A DNA stretch of 35,405 nucleotides from Aliitabrizicola sp031425325. GTDB taxonomy: Bacteria > Pseudomonadota > Alphaproteobacteria > Rhodobacterales > Rhodobacteraceae. How positions within the stretch are numbered: position 1 is the stretch's first letter; each line of letters starts with the position of its first letter. Below the pieces are notes generated by a model. That model was not told the DNA's origin and did no database searches. It was given only the letters and a program-made list of their open reading frames with translations. The translations under genes were made by a program, and so were the position numbers. This document shows positions 28,407 to 35,405 of the stretch, piece by piece. Location of the stretch: assembly GCA_031425325.1 (NCBI GenBank), contig JANPJD010000101.1, positions 1-35,405 on the forward strand, given 5' to 3'.

Positions 28407-28411
28407 AACCA

Positions 28412-29215
28412 TTAGAATCCAGCCCAAAGTCCCAGAAGCGCAGCGGTCCCCACGCCGATTCGCCACCAGCCGAAGACGGCGAATCCGTTGCGACTGACGT
28501 AACCCAGCAACCAGCGAACCACGACGACGGCGCTTAGAAATGCAGCAACAAACCCCACGGCGATGATCCCGACCGCGCCCGTGTCAAGCACGTCCCGGTT
28601 CGCCCAGAGATCATATGTGAAAGCCCCCGCCATTGTGGGCATCGACAGAAAGAACGAGAACTCTGCCGCTGCGCGGCGGCTCGCCCCCAGCCACAACGCG
28701 CCGACGATCGTCGCCCCCGACCGCGACACGCCGGGGATCATGGCGAGACATTGGATGAACCCGATCTTCAGAGCCATCGACAGGGGCAGCTGCATCGCAT
28801 CGTCATGCACCGGGTTCGCCGCAAGCCGATCCACGAACAGCAGCACCACCCCGCCCACGATCAGCATGACCGCGATCAGGACGGGGGTCTCGAACAGGAC
28901 AGTCTTGATGAAGTCATGCGCGAGCACGCCGATCACCGCCGCAGGCAGGAACGCGATCAGGACCGACGCAACGAACCGACGCGCGGCTGGATCATGGGGT
29001 ACCGCCCGCGCCACGGCCCAGAGGCGCGCGGCGTAGACCGTCAGGATCGCCAGAACCGCACCAAGCTGGATCACCACCTCAAAGGTGCGTCCCGGATTCT
29101 CGAAACCGAGGAAATGCCCCGCCAGCAGCAGGTGACCGGTCGACGAGACCGGAATGAACTCGGTCAGTCCCTCGACCAGCCCGAGAACGGCAGCAACGAG
29201 AAGCGAGTTGTCCAA
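28412..29215 (-). CDS. uppP: undecaprenyl-diphosphatase (BacA family)
   Basis: The 267-residue polytopic membrane protein recycles undecaprenyl pyrophosphate to the monophosphate used as lipid carrier in peptidoglycan and polysaccharide synthesis. Family motifs are clear: EGLTEFIPVSSTGHLLLAG near residue 15 and PGVSRSGATIVGALWLG near 160, with about eight hydrophobic segments. The start appears to be TTG 29215, since the family N-terminus aligns there and no ATG or GTG fits; the upstream ribosome-binding site is weak. It follows the epimerase-like gene by 4 bases and is probably co-transcribed with it. Confidence 0.93.
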   Translation of the reverse strand: MDNSLLVAAVLGLVEGLTEFIPVSSTGHLLLAGHFLGFENPGRTFEVVIQLGAVLAILTVYAARLWAVARAVPHDPAARRFVASVLIAFLPAAVIGVLAHDFIKTVLFETPVLIAVMLIVGGVVLLFVDRLAANPVHDDAMQLPLSMALKIGFIQCLAMIPGVSRSGATIVGALWLGASRRAAAEFSFFLSMPTMAGAFTYDLWANRDVLDTGAVGIIAVGFVAAFLSAVVVVRWLLGYVSRNGFAVFGWWRIGVGTAALLGLWAGF

Positions 29216-29219
29216 GGGC

Positions 29220-30206
29220 CTATGGCTTTCGCAGGTTCTTGGCCGAAGCCTTGATGGTCGCGAACTGCCCCGACGGCCGATAGCGCCAGAGATACTCCGG
29301 CAGCACAGCCTCCATCGCGACGGGCGTCATGCCAAGATCGGCAAAGCCTTTGGCGGTCGGGCCCACGACATTGTCGCGGCCAAGGTTGCGAACCTGATCG
29401 CGGGTAAGAACGCCGTTGCTGACAAGGCCGAAGGTCACGGCCTGAAGCATGTCAAAGCCGAAGGCCATCAGGCGGGCGACGGGAAACGGTACGTTCACCA
29501 CCAGTCGCCGCCGCTGGATGATGCCCAGCATCCGCGTCATCAGCGCATGGAAGGTTTCGACATCCGGGCCGCCAAGTTCGTAAATGCCGGGCGCGACCTG
29601 GCCCAGAACGGCCTTCGTCGCCGCCTGCGCCACATCATCGACGTAGACGGGTTGAAAGCGCGTATCCCCACCCACGACCGGCAACATCGGGCCGATGCGG
29701 GCCATGGTCGCAAAGCGGTTGAAGAACTGGTCTTCCTGCCCGAACACGATGGAGGGACGCAAGATCACCGCAGCGGGGAATGCCGCCGTCACCGCCGCTT
29801 CTCCGGCGGCCTTGGTACGCGCATAGGCACTGGGCGAGGCTGCATCCGCCCCGATCGCCGAGATCTGCACGAGCCGCGCCACCCCCGTCTCGGCGGCGAT
29901 GCGGGCGATCCGGCCCGCGCCCTCGGCCTGAACGGCATCGAAGCGGTTGCGGCCCTGTTCGGCAAGGATGCCGACGCAGTTCACGACGGCCTCCGCCCCC
30001 TGCATGACCGCGCGCACCGAAGCGTCGTCGCGGATGTTGCAGAACACCGGCTCGACCTGGCCGACGACCCCGTAGGTCCGCACGAACAACGCCTCGTTCG
30101 GGCGGCGGACGGCGACACGCACACGCCAGCCTTCTCTCGCCAGACGCCGCGCGATGTAGCGGCCGACAAAGCCGGAGCCTCCGTAGATCGTGACAAGCCT
30201 GTCCAT
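29220..30206 (-). CDS. NAD(P)-binding epimerase-like protein (NDUFA9-type SDR)
   Basis: The 328-residue protein is an atypical short-chain dehydrogenase/epimerase. The NAD(P) motif is at residues 8-15 (YGGSGFVGRYIARRL). The inner region has NCVGILAEQG, ARLVQISAIGADAASPSAYARTK (split here only by description, with the Y-x-x-x-K pair), and RPSIVFGQEDQFFNR. It most resembles bacterial homologues of the complex I subunit NDUFA9, which bind nucleotide and are often labelled nucleoside-diphosphate-sugar epimerases. Its reaction is unknown. ATG 30206 precedes the fold directly; the frame upstream runs antisense through the tRNA gene and is not coding. It precedes uppP by 4 bases. Confidence 0.82.
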   Translation of the reverse strand: MDRLVTIYGGSGFVGRYIARRLAREGWRVRVAVRRPNEALFVRTYGVVGQVEPVFCNIRDDASVRAVMQGAEAVVNCVGILAEQGRNRFDAVQAEGAGRIARIAAETGVARLVQISAIGADAASPSAYARTKAAGEAAVTAAFPAAVILRPSIVFGQEDQFFNRFATMARIGPMLPVVGGDTRFQPVYVDDVAQAATKAVLGQVAPGIYELGGPDVETFHALMTRMLGIIQRRRLVVNVPFPVARLMAFGFDMLQAVTFGLVSNGVLTRDQVRNLGRDNVVGPTAKGFADLGMTPVAMEAVLPEYLWRYRPSGQFATIKASAKNLRKP

Positions 30207-30305
30207 CCGCCCCGCCCTTTGCAGCCGTCCAAGACGCTGTCCGCATAGCTTTTCGGCCCAGTCGGAACAAGCAGCAAAGGTTGCGTCGAATCCGCCATCG
30301 GAGCG

Positions 30306-30334
30306 TTGACACTCCGGTAGCCCCCCGATACATC
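30306..30334 (+). promoter_or_regulatory. promoter of tRNA-Leu
   Basis: A consensus -35 TTGACA (30306-30311) and a -10 TACATC (30329-30334) are 17 bases apart. The predicted start near 30341 gives a short leader before the tRNA at 30351. Confidence 0.6.
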
Positions 30335-30350
30335 GCGCTTCACGACACCT

Positions 30351-30435
30351 GCCCAGGTGGCGGAATTGGTAGACGCGCACGGTTCAGGTCCGTGTGCCGC
30401 AAGGCGTGGAGGTTCGAGTCCTCTCCTGGGCACCA
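30351..30435 (+). tRNA. tRNA-Leu, anticodon CAG
   Basis: The 85-base gene, with encoded CCA end, folds as a class II tRNA. The acceptor stem GCCCAGG (30351-30357) pairs with CCTGGGC (30425-30431), and the discriminator A is followed by CCA at 30433-30435. The D-arm is GTGGCGGAATTGGTAGAC. The anticodon CAG is at 30385-30387 and reads CUG codons. A long variable arm (TGCCGCAAGGCGT) and the GGTTCGAGTCC T-loop are present, as expected for leucine. Confidence 0.97.
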
Positions 30436-30472
30436 GTCGACGGTCACTTCCGTCCTTGTGATCGCGGATCGC

Positions 30473-30486
30473 GCCCCGTGCGGGGC
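30473..30486 (+). terminator. possible tRNA-Leu terminator hairpin
   Basis: GCCCCG and CGGGGC form a tight stem with a 2-base centre (4-base loop in practice), 38 bases past the tRNA. No T-run follows, so it may instead be a stem in read-through to the RNase D gene. Confidence 0.3.
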
Positions 30487-30545
30487 ATGGCCGAGGTTCG
30501 TGACCGAATGATGGGCCGGTCAGCCGCTTGCAAAAAGGGCAGCCC

Positions 30546-31160
30546 ATGACACTTCATCTCTATCGAAACGACCTGCCCGATGGGCTCGACCTTGGTCCGG
30601 TCGTCGCCATCGACACCGAGACGATGGGCCTGAACCCCCGGCGCGACCGACTTTGCGTCGTGCAACTATCCTCAGGCGACGGAAACGCGCATCTGGTCCA
30701 GATCGAGCGCGGCCAGACGCGGGCGCCGAACCTCGAGCGATTGCTGACCGATCCGGCCACGCTGAAGCTCTTTCATTTCGGGCGTTTCGACATCGCGGCG
30801 CTGAAGCAGGCCTTCGGTGTCACCACCGCACCGGTGTGGTGCACCAAGATCGCCTCGAAGCTGATCCGTACCTTCACCGACCGGCACGGCCTGAAATACC
30901 TGCTCATCGAGCTTGCGGGTGTCGATGTGTCAAAGCAGCAGCAGACGTCCGATTGGGGTGCCGAGCAACTGACCGAGGCGCAACGCGACTACGCGGCGTC
31001 GGACGTGCTCTATCTGCACCGGCTGAAGGACGAGCTTCAGGCCCGCCTGATCCGCGAAGGACGCCTAGACCTCGCCGAACGCTGTTTCGCGTTCCTGCCG
31101 ACACGGGCAGAGCTTGACCTGCTTGGCTGGGATGAGCCGAATGACCTCTTCCACCACTGA
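30546..31160 (+). CDS. rnd: ribonuclease D-like 3'-5' exonuclease
   Basis: The 204-residue protein has the DEDDy exonuclease motifs: AIDTETMGL near residue 22 (Asp and Glu), HFGRFDIAALK near 80 (Asp), and DYAASDVLYLHRL near 150 (Tyr and Asp). It is shorter than E. coli RNase D (about 375 residues) because it lacks the C-terminal HRDC domains, as is usual in alphaproteobacteria. It likely trims tRNA or other RNA 3' ends in the cytoplasm. ATG 30546 is chosen over 30528 because AAAAGGG lies 7 bases upstream. It lies 110 bases downstream of tRNA-Leu. Confidence 0.9.
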   Translation: MTLHLYRNDLPDGLDLGPVVAIDTETMGLNPRRDRLCVVQLSSGDGNAHLVQIERGQTRAPNLERLLTDPATLKLFHFGRFDIAALKQAFGVTTAPVWCTKIASKLIRTFTDRHGLKYLLIELAGVDVSKQQQTSDWGAEQLTEAQRDYAASDVLYLHRLKDELQARLIREGRLDLAERCFAFLPTRAELDLLGWDEPNDLFHH

Positions 31161-32109
31161 CGGCGTTGTGGCGGCCGCGCGTCGCGTGATCGGACGCGAG
31201 GCTGAAGCGCTGACCCTGCTGGCCGCTGGCCTCGACGACAGCTTCGAAAGGGCGGTGGACCTGCTGCTTGCGGCCAAGGGGCGGGTGATCGTCTCGGGCA
31301 TGGGCAAGTCGGGTCACATCGGTCGAAAGATCGCGGCGACCTTCGCCTCGACCGGCACGCCCGCCCAATTCGTGCATCCGGCCGAGGCGAGCCACGGCGA
31401 TCTCGGAATGGTCACGCGCGACGACGTGGCCCTCGTGCTGTCCAACTCGGGCGAGACACCCGAACTTGCCGATATCATCGCCCATACGCGGCGTTTTGCG
31501 ATTCCGCTGATCGGCGTCGCCGGGCGGCCGGGATCGACCCTGCTGCGCCAGTCGGACGTGGCTATCCTGCTGCCGGACGCGCCCGAGGCGTGCGACACGG
31601 GCGTAGTGCCCACGAGTTCGACGACCATGACGCTGGCGCTCGGCGACGCTCTGGCGGTGGTCCTGATGGAACACCGCCGTTTCACGCCCGAACAGTTCCG
31701 CGTCTTTCACCCCGGGGGAAACCTCGGGGCACGGCTTCGAACCGTGCGCGACCTGATGCACCGCAACATGCCCCTCGTCGGTGCCGGTGCGGCCATGAGC
31801 GACGCGTTGCTCGCGATCAGCCGCAAGGGCTTTGGCGTGGTCGGGGTGACAGACGAGGCGGGCAGCCTTGTCGGCATCATCACCGATGGCGACCTTCGCC
31901 GCCACATGGACGGTCTACTTGGCCGAACGGCCGCCGAAGTGATGACCGCCGCCCCCCGCACGATCGGCCCCGAGGCTTTGGCCGAGCAGGCACTTGCCCT
32001 GATGAACGAGCGCAAGATCACATGCCTTTTCGTGGTGGACCCCGACGCGGGCGGACCGGCGGTCGGCATCCTGCATATCCATGACTGCCTGCGCGCGGGC
32101 GTTGCCTGA
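31141..32109 (+). CDS. kdsD: arabinose-5-phosphate isomerase
   Basis: The 322-residue protein converts ribulose 5-phosphate to arabinose 5-phosphate, the first step to Kdo for lipopolysaccharide. An N-terminal SIS domain shows VSGMGKSGHIGRKIAATFAS near residue 50, SHGDLGMVTRDD near 83 and LSNSGETPEL near 100. Two CBS domains follow at about residues 205-320 (GVVGVTDEAGSLVGIITDGD). ATG 31141 overlaps the end of rnd by 20 bases; ATG 31132 is an alternative. It is the first of a set with lptC, lptA and lptB that supplies and transports lipopolysaccharide. Confidence 0.93.
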   Translation: MTSSTTDGVVAAARRVIGREAEALTLLAAGLDDSFERAVDLLLAAKGRVIVSGMGKSGHIGRKIAATFASTGTPAQFVHPAEASHGDLGMVTRDDVALVLSNSGETPELADIIAHTRRFAIPLIGVAGRPGSTLLRQSDVAILLPDAPEACDTGVVPTSSTTMTLALGDALAVVLMEHRRFTPEQFRVFHPGGNLGARLRTVRDLMHRNMPLVGAGAAMSDALLAISRKGFGVVGVTDEAGSLVGIITDGDLRRHMDGLLGRTAAEVMTAAPRTIGPEALAEQALALMNERKITCLFVVDPDAGGPAVGILHIHDCLRAGVA

Positions 32110-32110
32110 A

Positions 32111-32713
32111 ATGGCACGGGACAATGACACCTGGTCGCGCTGGGTGGCATGGCTGAAGATCGTGCTTCCCCTGATCGCGCTTGCCATGCTGTCTTCGCTG
32201 TTCCTTTTGTCGCGCACGATCGACCCGACGGCGGCAATCCCGTTCTCGGAGGTCGATGTCGAGGATCGGGCGCGCGAGCCGCGGCTGACGGCACCGACCT
32301 TTTCGGGCGTGACCGGCGACGGTGCATCCTTCAACATTTCCGCCAGCGACATGCGCCCCGACATTACGGCCCCGGGCCGCGGCACCGCCATCGACCTTGT
32401 CGGCCGGATGGAGACACCCGATGGCGTGACGACCACGATCGAGGCCGCCGAAGGCCGGGTCGACACGCCGGGGGGGACCTTCGAGATGACCGGCGATGTT
32501 GTTGTCGCGTCGGATACCGGTTACCGCATCACGGCACCACGCCTGACCGGCAGGCTCGACGCAACCGCCCTCGATCTTGGCGGAGGCCTGAAGGCCTCCG
32601 CCCCGTTCGGCGAGATCACGGCGGACTCGATGACCCTGCGCCCTTCGCCGCAGAAAGCGGGCCAGTATCTTCTGGTTTTCAACGACCGCGTCCGGCTGGT
32701 ATATCGACCCTGA
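32111..32713 (+). CDS. lptC: LPS export protein LptC
   Basis: The 200-residue protein has a cytoplasmic N-terminus, one transmembrane segment at about residues 13-33 (IVLPLIALAMLSSLFLLS), and a periplasmic beta-jellyroll that passes LPS from LptBFG to LptA. The family resemblance is moderate, as usual for LptC, but position decides it: ATG 32111 comes one base after the kdsD stop, and lptA follows by 23 bases. Segments such as GEITADSMTLRP and YLLVFNDRVRLVYRP belong to the C-terminal beta region. Confidence 0.88.
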   Translation: MARDNDTWSRWVAWLKIVLPLIALAMLSSLFLLSRTIDPTAAIPFSEVDVEDRAREPRLTAPTFSGVTGDGASFNISASDMRPDITAPGRGTAIDLVGRMETPDGVTTTIEAAEGRVDTPGGTFEMTGDVVVASDTGYRITAPRLTGRLDATALDLGGGLKASAPFGEITADSMTLRPSPQKAGQYLLVFNDRVRLVYRP

Positions 32714-32736
32714 CGCACAGTCGAGAACGGGAAACC

Positions 32737-33237
32737 ATGAGACATCTTCTTCGGTCTGCTGCGGTCGCCTCCCTGCTTTGCTGCGCGCCCCTTTCGGGTG
32801 CCGCGCAGTCAGGCGCTTCGGTGGCCTTCGGCAGCCTCAAGGGCGACCCGTCGCAGCCGGTCGAGGTCACATCCGACCAGCTTCAGGTCAACCAGTCCGA
32901 CGGATCGGCCCTGTTCAGCGGCGATGTTGTGGTGATCCAGGGCGGAATGCGCCTGTCGGCGGCCGCGGTTCAGGTCGAATATGGCGAGGACGGGCAGCGC
33001 ATCGAACGTCTGCTCGCCACGGGCGGGGTGACGCTCGTGAACGGCGGCGAGGCCGCCGAGTCGGACGAGGCGACCTATACCATCGACACCGGAACGATCG
33101 TGATGACGGGCGACGTTCTGCTGACGCAGGGCGGATCGGCGCTGTCGGGGCGGCAACTTACCGTCGACCTGAACACGGGCACCGGCGTGATGGAGGGGCG
33201 GGTGAAGACCGTCTTCGTCCCAGCCGACACTCCTTGA
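32737..33237 (+). CDS. lptA: LPS transport periplasmic protein LptA
   Basis: The 166-residue protein carries a signal peptide (residues 1-23, MRHLLRSAAVASLLCCAPLS, ending GAAQ). The OstA-like beta-jellyroll follows: PVEVTSDQLQVNQSDGSALF, then GDVVVIQGGMRLSAAAVQVEY, then DEATYTIDTGTIVMTGDVLL. LptA forms the periplasmic bridge that carries LPS to the outer membrane. The ATG at 32737 gives the only frame with a signal peptide. Its stop overlaps the start of lptB by 4 bases (TTGA). Confidence 0.92.
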   Translation: MRHLLRSAAVASLLCCAPLSGAAQSGASVAFGSLKGDPSQPVEVTSDQLQVNQSDGSALFSGDVVVIQGGMRLSAAAVQVEYGEDGQRIERLLATGGVTLVNGGEAAESDEATYTIDTGTIVMTGDVLLTQGGSALSGRQLTVDLNTGTGVMEGRVKTVFVPADTP

Positions 33238-33995
33238 CCCTGCCGCCCGACCTGACCTTGACGACCGGGAACGTCGGCCTGCATGTGCGCCGCCTTCGCA
33301 AGAGCTACAAGCGCCGGCCAGTGATCCGCGACATGGACATTGACCTCATGCGGGGCGAGGTTGTGGCACTTCTGGGCCCGAACGGGTCGGGCAAGACGAC
33401 CTGCTTCTATGCCATCGCGGGGCTCGTTACGCCCGAAAGTGGCAGCGTGATCCTCGACGGGCGCGATGTCACGCCCCTGCCGATGTACCGGCGCGCCCAA
33501 CTTGGTATCGGCTACCTGCCGCAGGAGGTATCGATCTTTCGCGGCCTGACGGTCGAGGACAACATCCTCGCGGTCCTCGAGATCACCCATGCAGGGCGCC
33601 ACAAGCGGCGCGAACGGCTGGAAGAGCTGCTGTCCGAGTTCTCGATCACCCACATCCGCCGTACCCCGGCCCTCGCCCTTTCGGGGGGCGAGCGGCGTCG
33701 GGTGGAGATCGCGCGCTGCCTTGCCGCCGACCCGAAATACCTTCTGCTAGACGAGCCTTTCGCAGGCGTCGACCCGATCGCGGTCGGCGAGATCCGGCAT
33801 CTCGTCCAGGACCTCAAGCGGCGCGGGATCGGTGTTCTCATCACGGACCACAACGTGCGCGAGACACTCGAAATCGTGGACCGGGCCTATATCCTCCACG
33901 ACGGCTCGGTCCTGATGAGCGGCACGGCCGAAGAAGTGGTCCAGGACGAAAATGTCCGGCGCGTCTATCTCGGGCGCGATTTCCGCATCGGCTGA
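33234..33995 (+). CDS. lptB: LPS export ABC ATPase LptB
   Basis: The 253-residue ATPase powers extraction of LPS from the inner membrane by LptFG. Walker A is LLGPNGSGKTT near residue 45, the Q-loop follows in GYLPQEVSIFRGL near 93, the signature is LSGGERRRVEIARCL near 147, and Walker B is LLLDEPFAGVDP near 169. The start is a TTG at 33234 overlapping the lptA stop by 4 bases: upstream codons belong to a shadow frame and no ATG fits before LHVRRLRKSY. Translational coupling to lptA would explain use of a weak start codon. Confidence 0.94.
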   Translation: MTLPPDLTLTTGNVGLHVRRLRKSYKRRPVIRDMDIDLMRGEVVALLGPNGSGKTTCFYAIAGLVTPESGSVILDGRDVTPLPMYRRAQLGIGYLPQEVSIFRGLTVEDNILAVLEITHAGRHKRRERLEELLSEFSITHIRRTPALALSGGERRRVEIARCLAADPKYLLLDEPFAGVDPIAVGEIRHLVQDLKRRGIGVLITDHNVRETLEIVDRAYILHDGSVLMSGTAEEVVQDENVRRVYLGRDFRIG

Positions 33996-34032
33996 GTGGC
34001 GACGACGATCCGCAAGCCGCACCACACGCCTG

Positions 34033-34062
34033 TTGACATCACCCTGCGCCCGGTCCCCAATT
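34033..34062 (+). promoter_or_regulatory. possible hpf promoter
   Basis: A consensus TTGACA (34033-34038) lies in the 213-base gap between lptB and hpf. The best -10 (CAATTA) is 19 bases away, longer than optimal. Nothing else distinct is seen in the gap. Confidence 0.35.
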
Positions 34063-34208
34063 ACCCGTAGAGCGTGCGCGACCTGCCCGGATCGGAGCGC
34101 GCCTCGGGCCCATAATGCGGCCCCGTCCCTTGTGCCATCGGGCACCGAATTCCATCGGGACACCTGCGCTTGGCAGGACCGCCCCGCCGCCGAACCGAAG
34201 GAGGGGTC

Positions 34209-34784
34209 ATGCGGTATCAGATCAGCGGCAGACACATCGACATCGGCGAGGCGCTTCAGACGCACGTCAAGGCCGAGATGGGCGAAGTGGTCGAGAAGTA
34301 CGCACAGCGGCCCACCGAATGCGTTGTCGTGTTCTCGAAGGTCGCGCATGAGTTCGTCTGCGAAAGCGTGATCCACCTGTCGACCGGGCTGACCGCCCAG
34401 GCCACCGGCCATGCCGCCGAAGTCTATGCAGCCTTCGAGTCGTGCCGCGAGAAGATGGACAAGCAACTTCGCCGCTACAAACGCCGCCTGCGGAGCCACC
34501 ATCGTGACCGTACGGCACCGGTTGAATTCGATGACGGCTCCTCCTATATCCTCGCGTCATCCGAAGAGCCCGAGGAAACCGAACCCGACACGCTTCAGCC
34601 CGTCGTGATTGCCGAGATGGAAACGAGGATCCCCTCGATCACCGTCGGAGAGGCCGTCATGCAGCTTGAACTGGCGGGGGACAGGATGCTCGTGTTCAGG
34701 AACGAAGGACATGGCGGGGTCAATGTCGTCTATCGCCGCGACGACGGCAACATTGGCTGGATCGACCCGCGCAACAGCAAATAG
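34209..34784 (+). CDS. hpf: ribosome hibernation promoting factor, long form
   Basis: The 191-residue protein has an N-terminal ribosome-binding domain at about residues 1-105 (MRYQISGRHIDIGEALQTHV, then EVYAAFESCREKMDKQLRRY) and a C-terminal dimerisation domain at about 130-190 (SITVGEAVMQLELAGDRMLV and NVVYRRDDGNIGWIDP). The long form dimerises 70S ribosomes into 100S particles in slow growth. ATG 34209 has GGAGG 4-5 bases upstream. In many proteobacteria rpoN stands between lptB and hpf; here that place is an empty 213-base gap. It is followed by ptsN. Confidence 0.95.
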   Translation: MRYQISGRHIDIGEALQTHVKAEMGEVVEKYAQRPTECVVVFSKVAHEFVCESVIHLSTGLTAQATGHAAEVYAAFESCREKMDKQLRRYKRRLRSHHRDRTAPVEFDDGSSYILASSEEPEETEPDTLQPVVIAEMETRIPSITVGEAVMQLELAGDRMLVFRNEGHGGVNVVYRRDDGNIGWIDPRNSK

Positions 34785-34814
34785 CGCCCGTTTGGCGCAG
34801 GAATCGAACGTGGT

Positions 34815-35279
34815 ATGGAACTGTCCAAGCTGCTGAAGCCGGGGGCCGTGAAGGTTGTCGGCCACCTGACCAGCAAGAAGCGCCTGTTTCAGGAATTGGG
34901 CGAGCTGGCTGCACAGGCCTACGGGCTGAATGCGTCAGTCGCCGTTGACGGCCTGCAGGAGCGTGAGAGCCTTGGCCCGACTGGCGTCGGCCACGGCATT
35001 GCTCTGCCCCATGCGCGGCTCGAGGATCTGGCCGGAATCGTCGGCCTTTTTCTGAGGCTCGAGAAGCCGCTCGATTTCGACTCGGTGGACCGCCAGCCGG
35101 TCGATCTGGTCTTCGCGCTTTTTGCGCCGAAGGATTCGGGTGTCGACCACCTCAAGGCCCTTGCCCTGGTCAGCCGGACGATGCGTGACCCGGCAGTTTG
35201 CGCCAAGCTGCGGGCCAACACCGATCCGGCCAAGCTGCATGCGATCCTGACGGAAGGCCGCGCGAGTCAAGCGGCATAG
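34815..35279 (+). CDS. ptsN: PTS IIA-like nitrogen-regulatory protein PtsN (EIIA-Ntr)
   Basis: The 154-residue protein is the terminal phosphate acceptor of the nitrogen phosphotransferase system, which regulates rather than transports. The phosphorylated His is in GHGIALPHARLE near residue 62, and DFDSVDRQPVDLVFALFAP precedes the conserved DHLKALALVSRTMRD near 115. Position next to hpf is conserved across proteobacteria. Start ATG 34815 lies 30 bases after the hpf stop. Its last 13 bases overlap the end of the convergent partial gene at 35267-35405. Confidence 0.94.
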   Translation: MELSKLLKPGAVKVVGHLTSKKRLFQELGELAAQAYGLNASVAVDGLQERESLGPTGVGHGIALPHARLEDLAGIVGLFLRLEKPLDFDSVDRQPVDLVFALFAPKDSGVDHLKALALVSRTMRDPAVCAKLRANTDPAKLHAILTEGRASQAA

Positions 35280-35405
35280 GGCGCGAATCCAAAGGCGATG
35301 AAGTCCCGCCGGTAGGTCGCCTCGACAGCGCGCGCCACCTCGTCCGTCCAGATCGTGGCCAAGGGCAAATGCCCGGAAGTCGGCTCGACCCCGAGGTCGG
35401 GCATC
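35267..35405 (-). CDS. probable sulfotransferase family protein, C-terminal end (partial)
   Basis: On the minus strand an open frame enters from the right edge and stops at 35267 (TGA). It encodes 45 complete residues: an ATG near the edge (35404) is probably internal. The end reads VEATYRRDFIAFGFAPYAA. The YxxDFxxFG pattern is typical of the C-terminus of sulfotransferase family 2 proteins of Rhodobacterales. Codon choice matches the neighbours. It converges on ptsN with a 13-base overlap. Confidence 0.5.
   Translation of the reverse strand, partial: MPDLGVEPTSGHLPLATIWTDEVARAVEATYRRDFIAFGFAPYAA

Noticed and set aside
30207..30380. N-terminal extension of the epimerase-like frame
   Set aside because: It runs antisense through tRNA-Leu; the NAD-binding fold begins right after ATG 30206.

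Overview
The window is GC-rich, with long antisense shadow ORFs, and looks like the chromosome of an alphaproteobacterium. It most resembles the Rhodobacterales (Rhodobacter/Paracoccus/Roseobacter type): KdsD-LptC-LptA-LptB-HPF-PtsN order without rpoN, split GltB/GltD, and an EryABCD cluster. This placement is inferred from gene content and protein style; no database search was possible.

The left 20 kb is a sugar-alcohol catabolic island. On the minus strand from a divergent control region (about 9067-9558) run a DUF2291 protein, a two-domain sugar ABC ATPase, a permease and a periplasmic binding protein. A strong terminator follows, and then a DeoR regulator, a LyxK-like FGGY kinase and a GlpD-like FAD dehydrogenase. 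On the plus strand from the same control region runs a tight eryA-eryB-eryC-eryD operon. It meets a convergent minus-strand operon, eryR(DeoR)-eryH(TpiA2)-eryI(RpiB)-FBPase-FBA-DhaK-DhaL.

By the route established in Brucella, EryA, EryB, EryC, EryH and EryI would take erythritol to D-erythrose 4-phosphate. The extra genes suggest more than that. A DhaK/DhaL pair could phosphorylate a free ketotetrose (erythrulose) or dihydroxyacetone. A Calvin-type class II aldolase plus an unusual class I bisphosphatase could join erythrose 4-phosphate to DHAP and remove a phosphate (a sedoheptulose-bisphosphate route). A second kinase/dehydrogenase/regulator set could admit another polyol. This is the most interesting part of the window.

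The right 15 kb is housekeeping: a DUF1269 protein; a glutamate synthase operon gltD-(secreted unknown)-(GFA protein)-gltB with a palindrome over its predicted transcription start; a nucleoside-diphosphate-sugar epimerase-like protein with undecaprenyl-diphosphatase UppP; tRNA-Leu(CAG); then RNase D, KdsD, LptC, LptA, LptB, long HPF and PtsN. Both edges cut genes: a Tat-exported protein begins at the left edge, and the tail of a probable sulfotransferase lies at the right edge.
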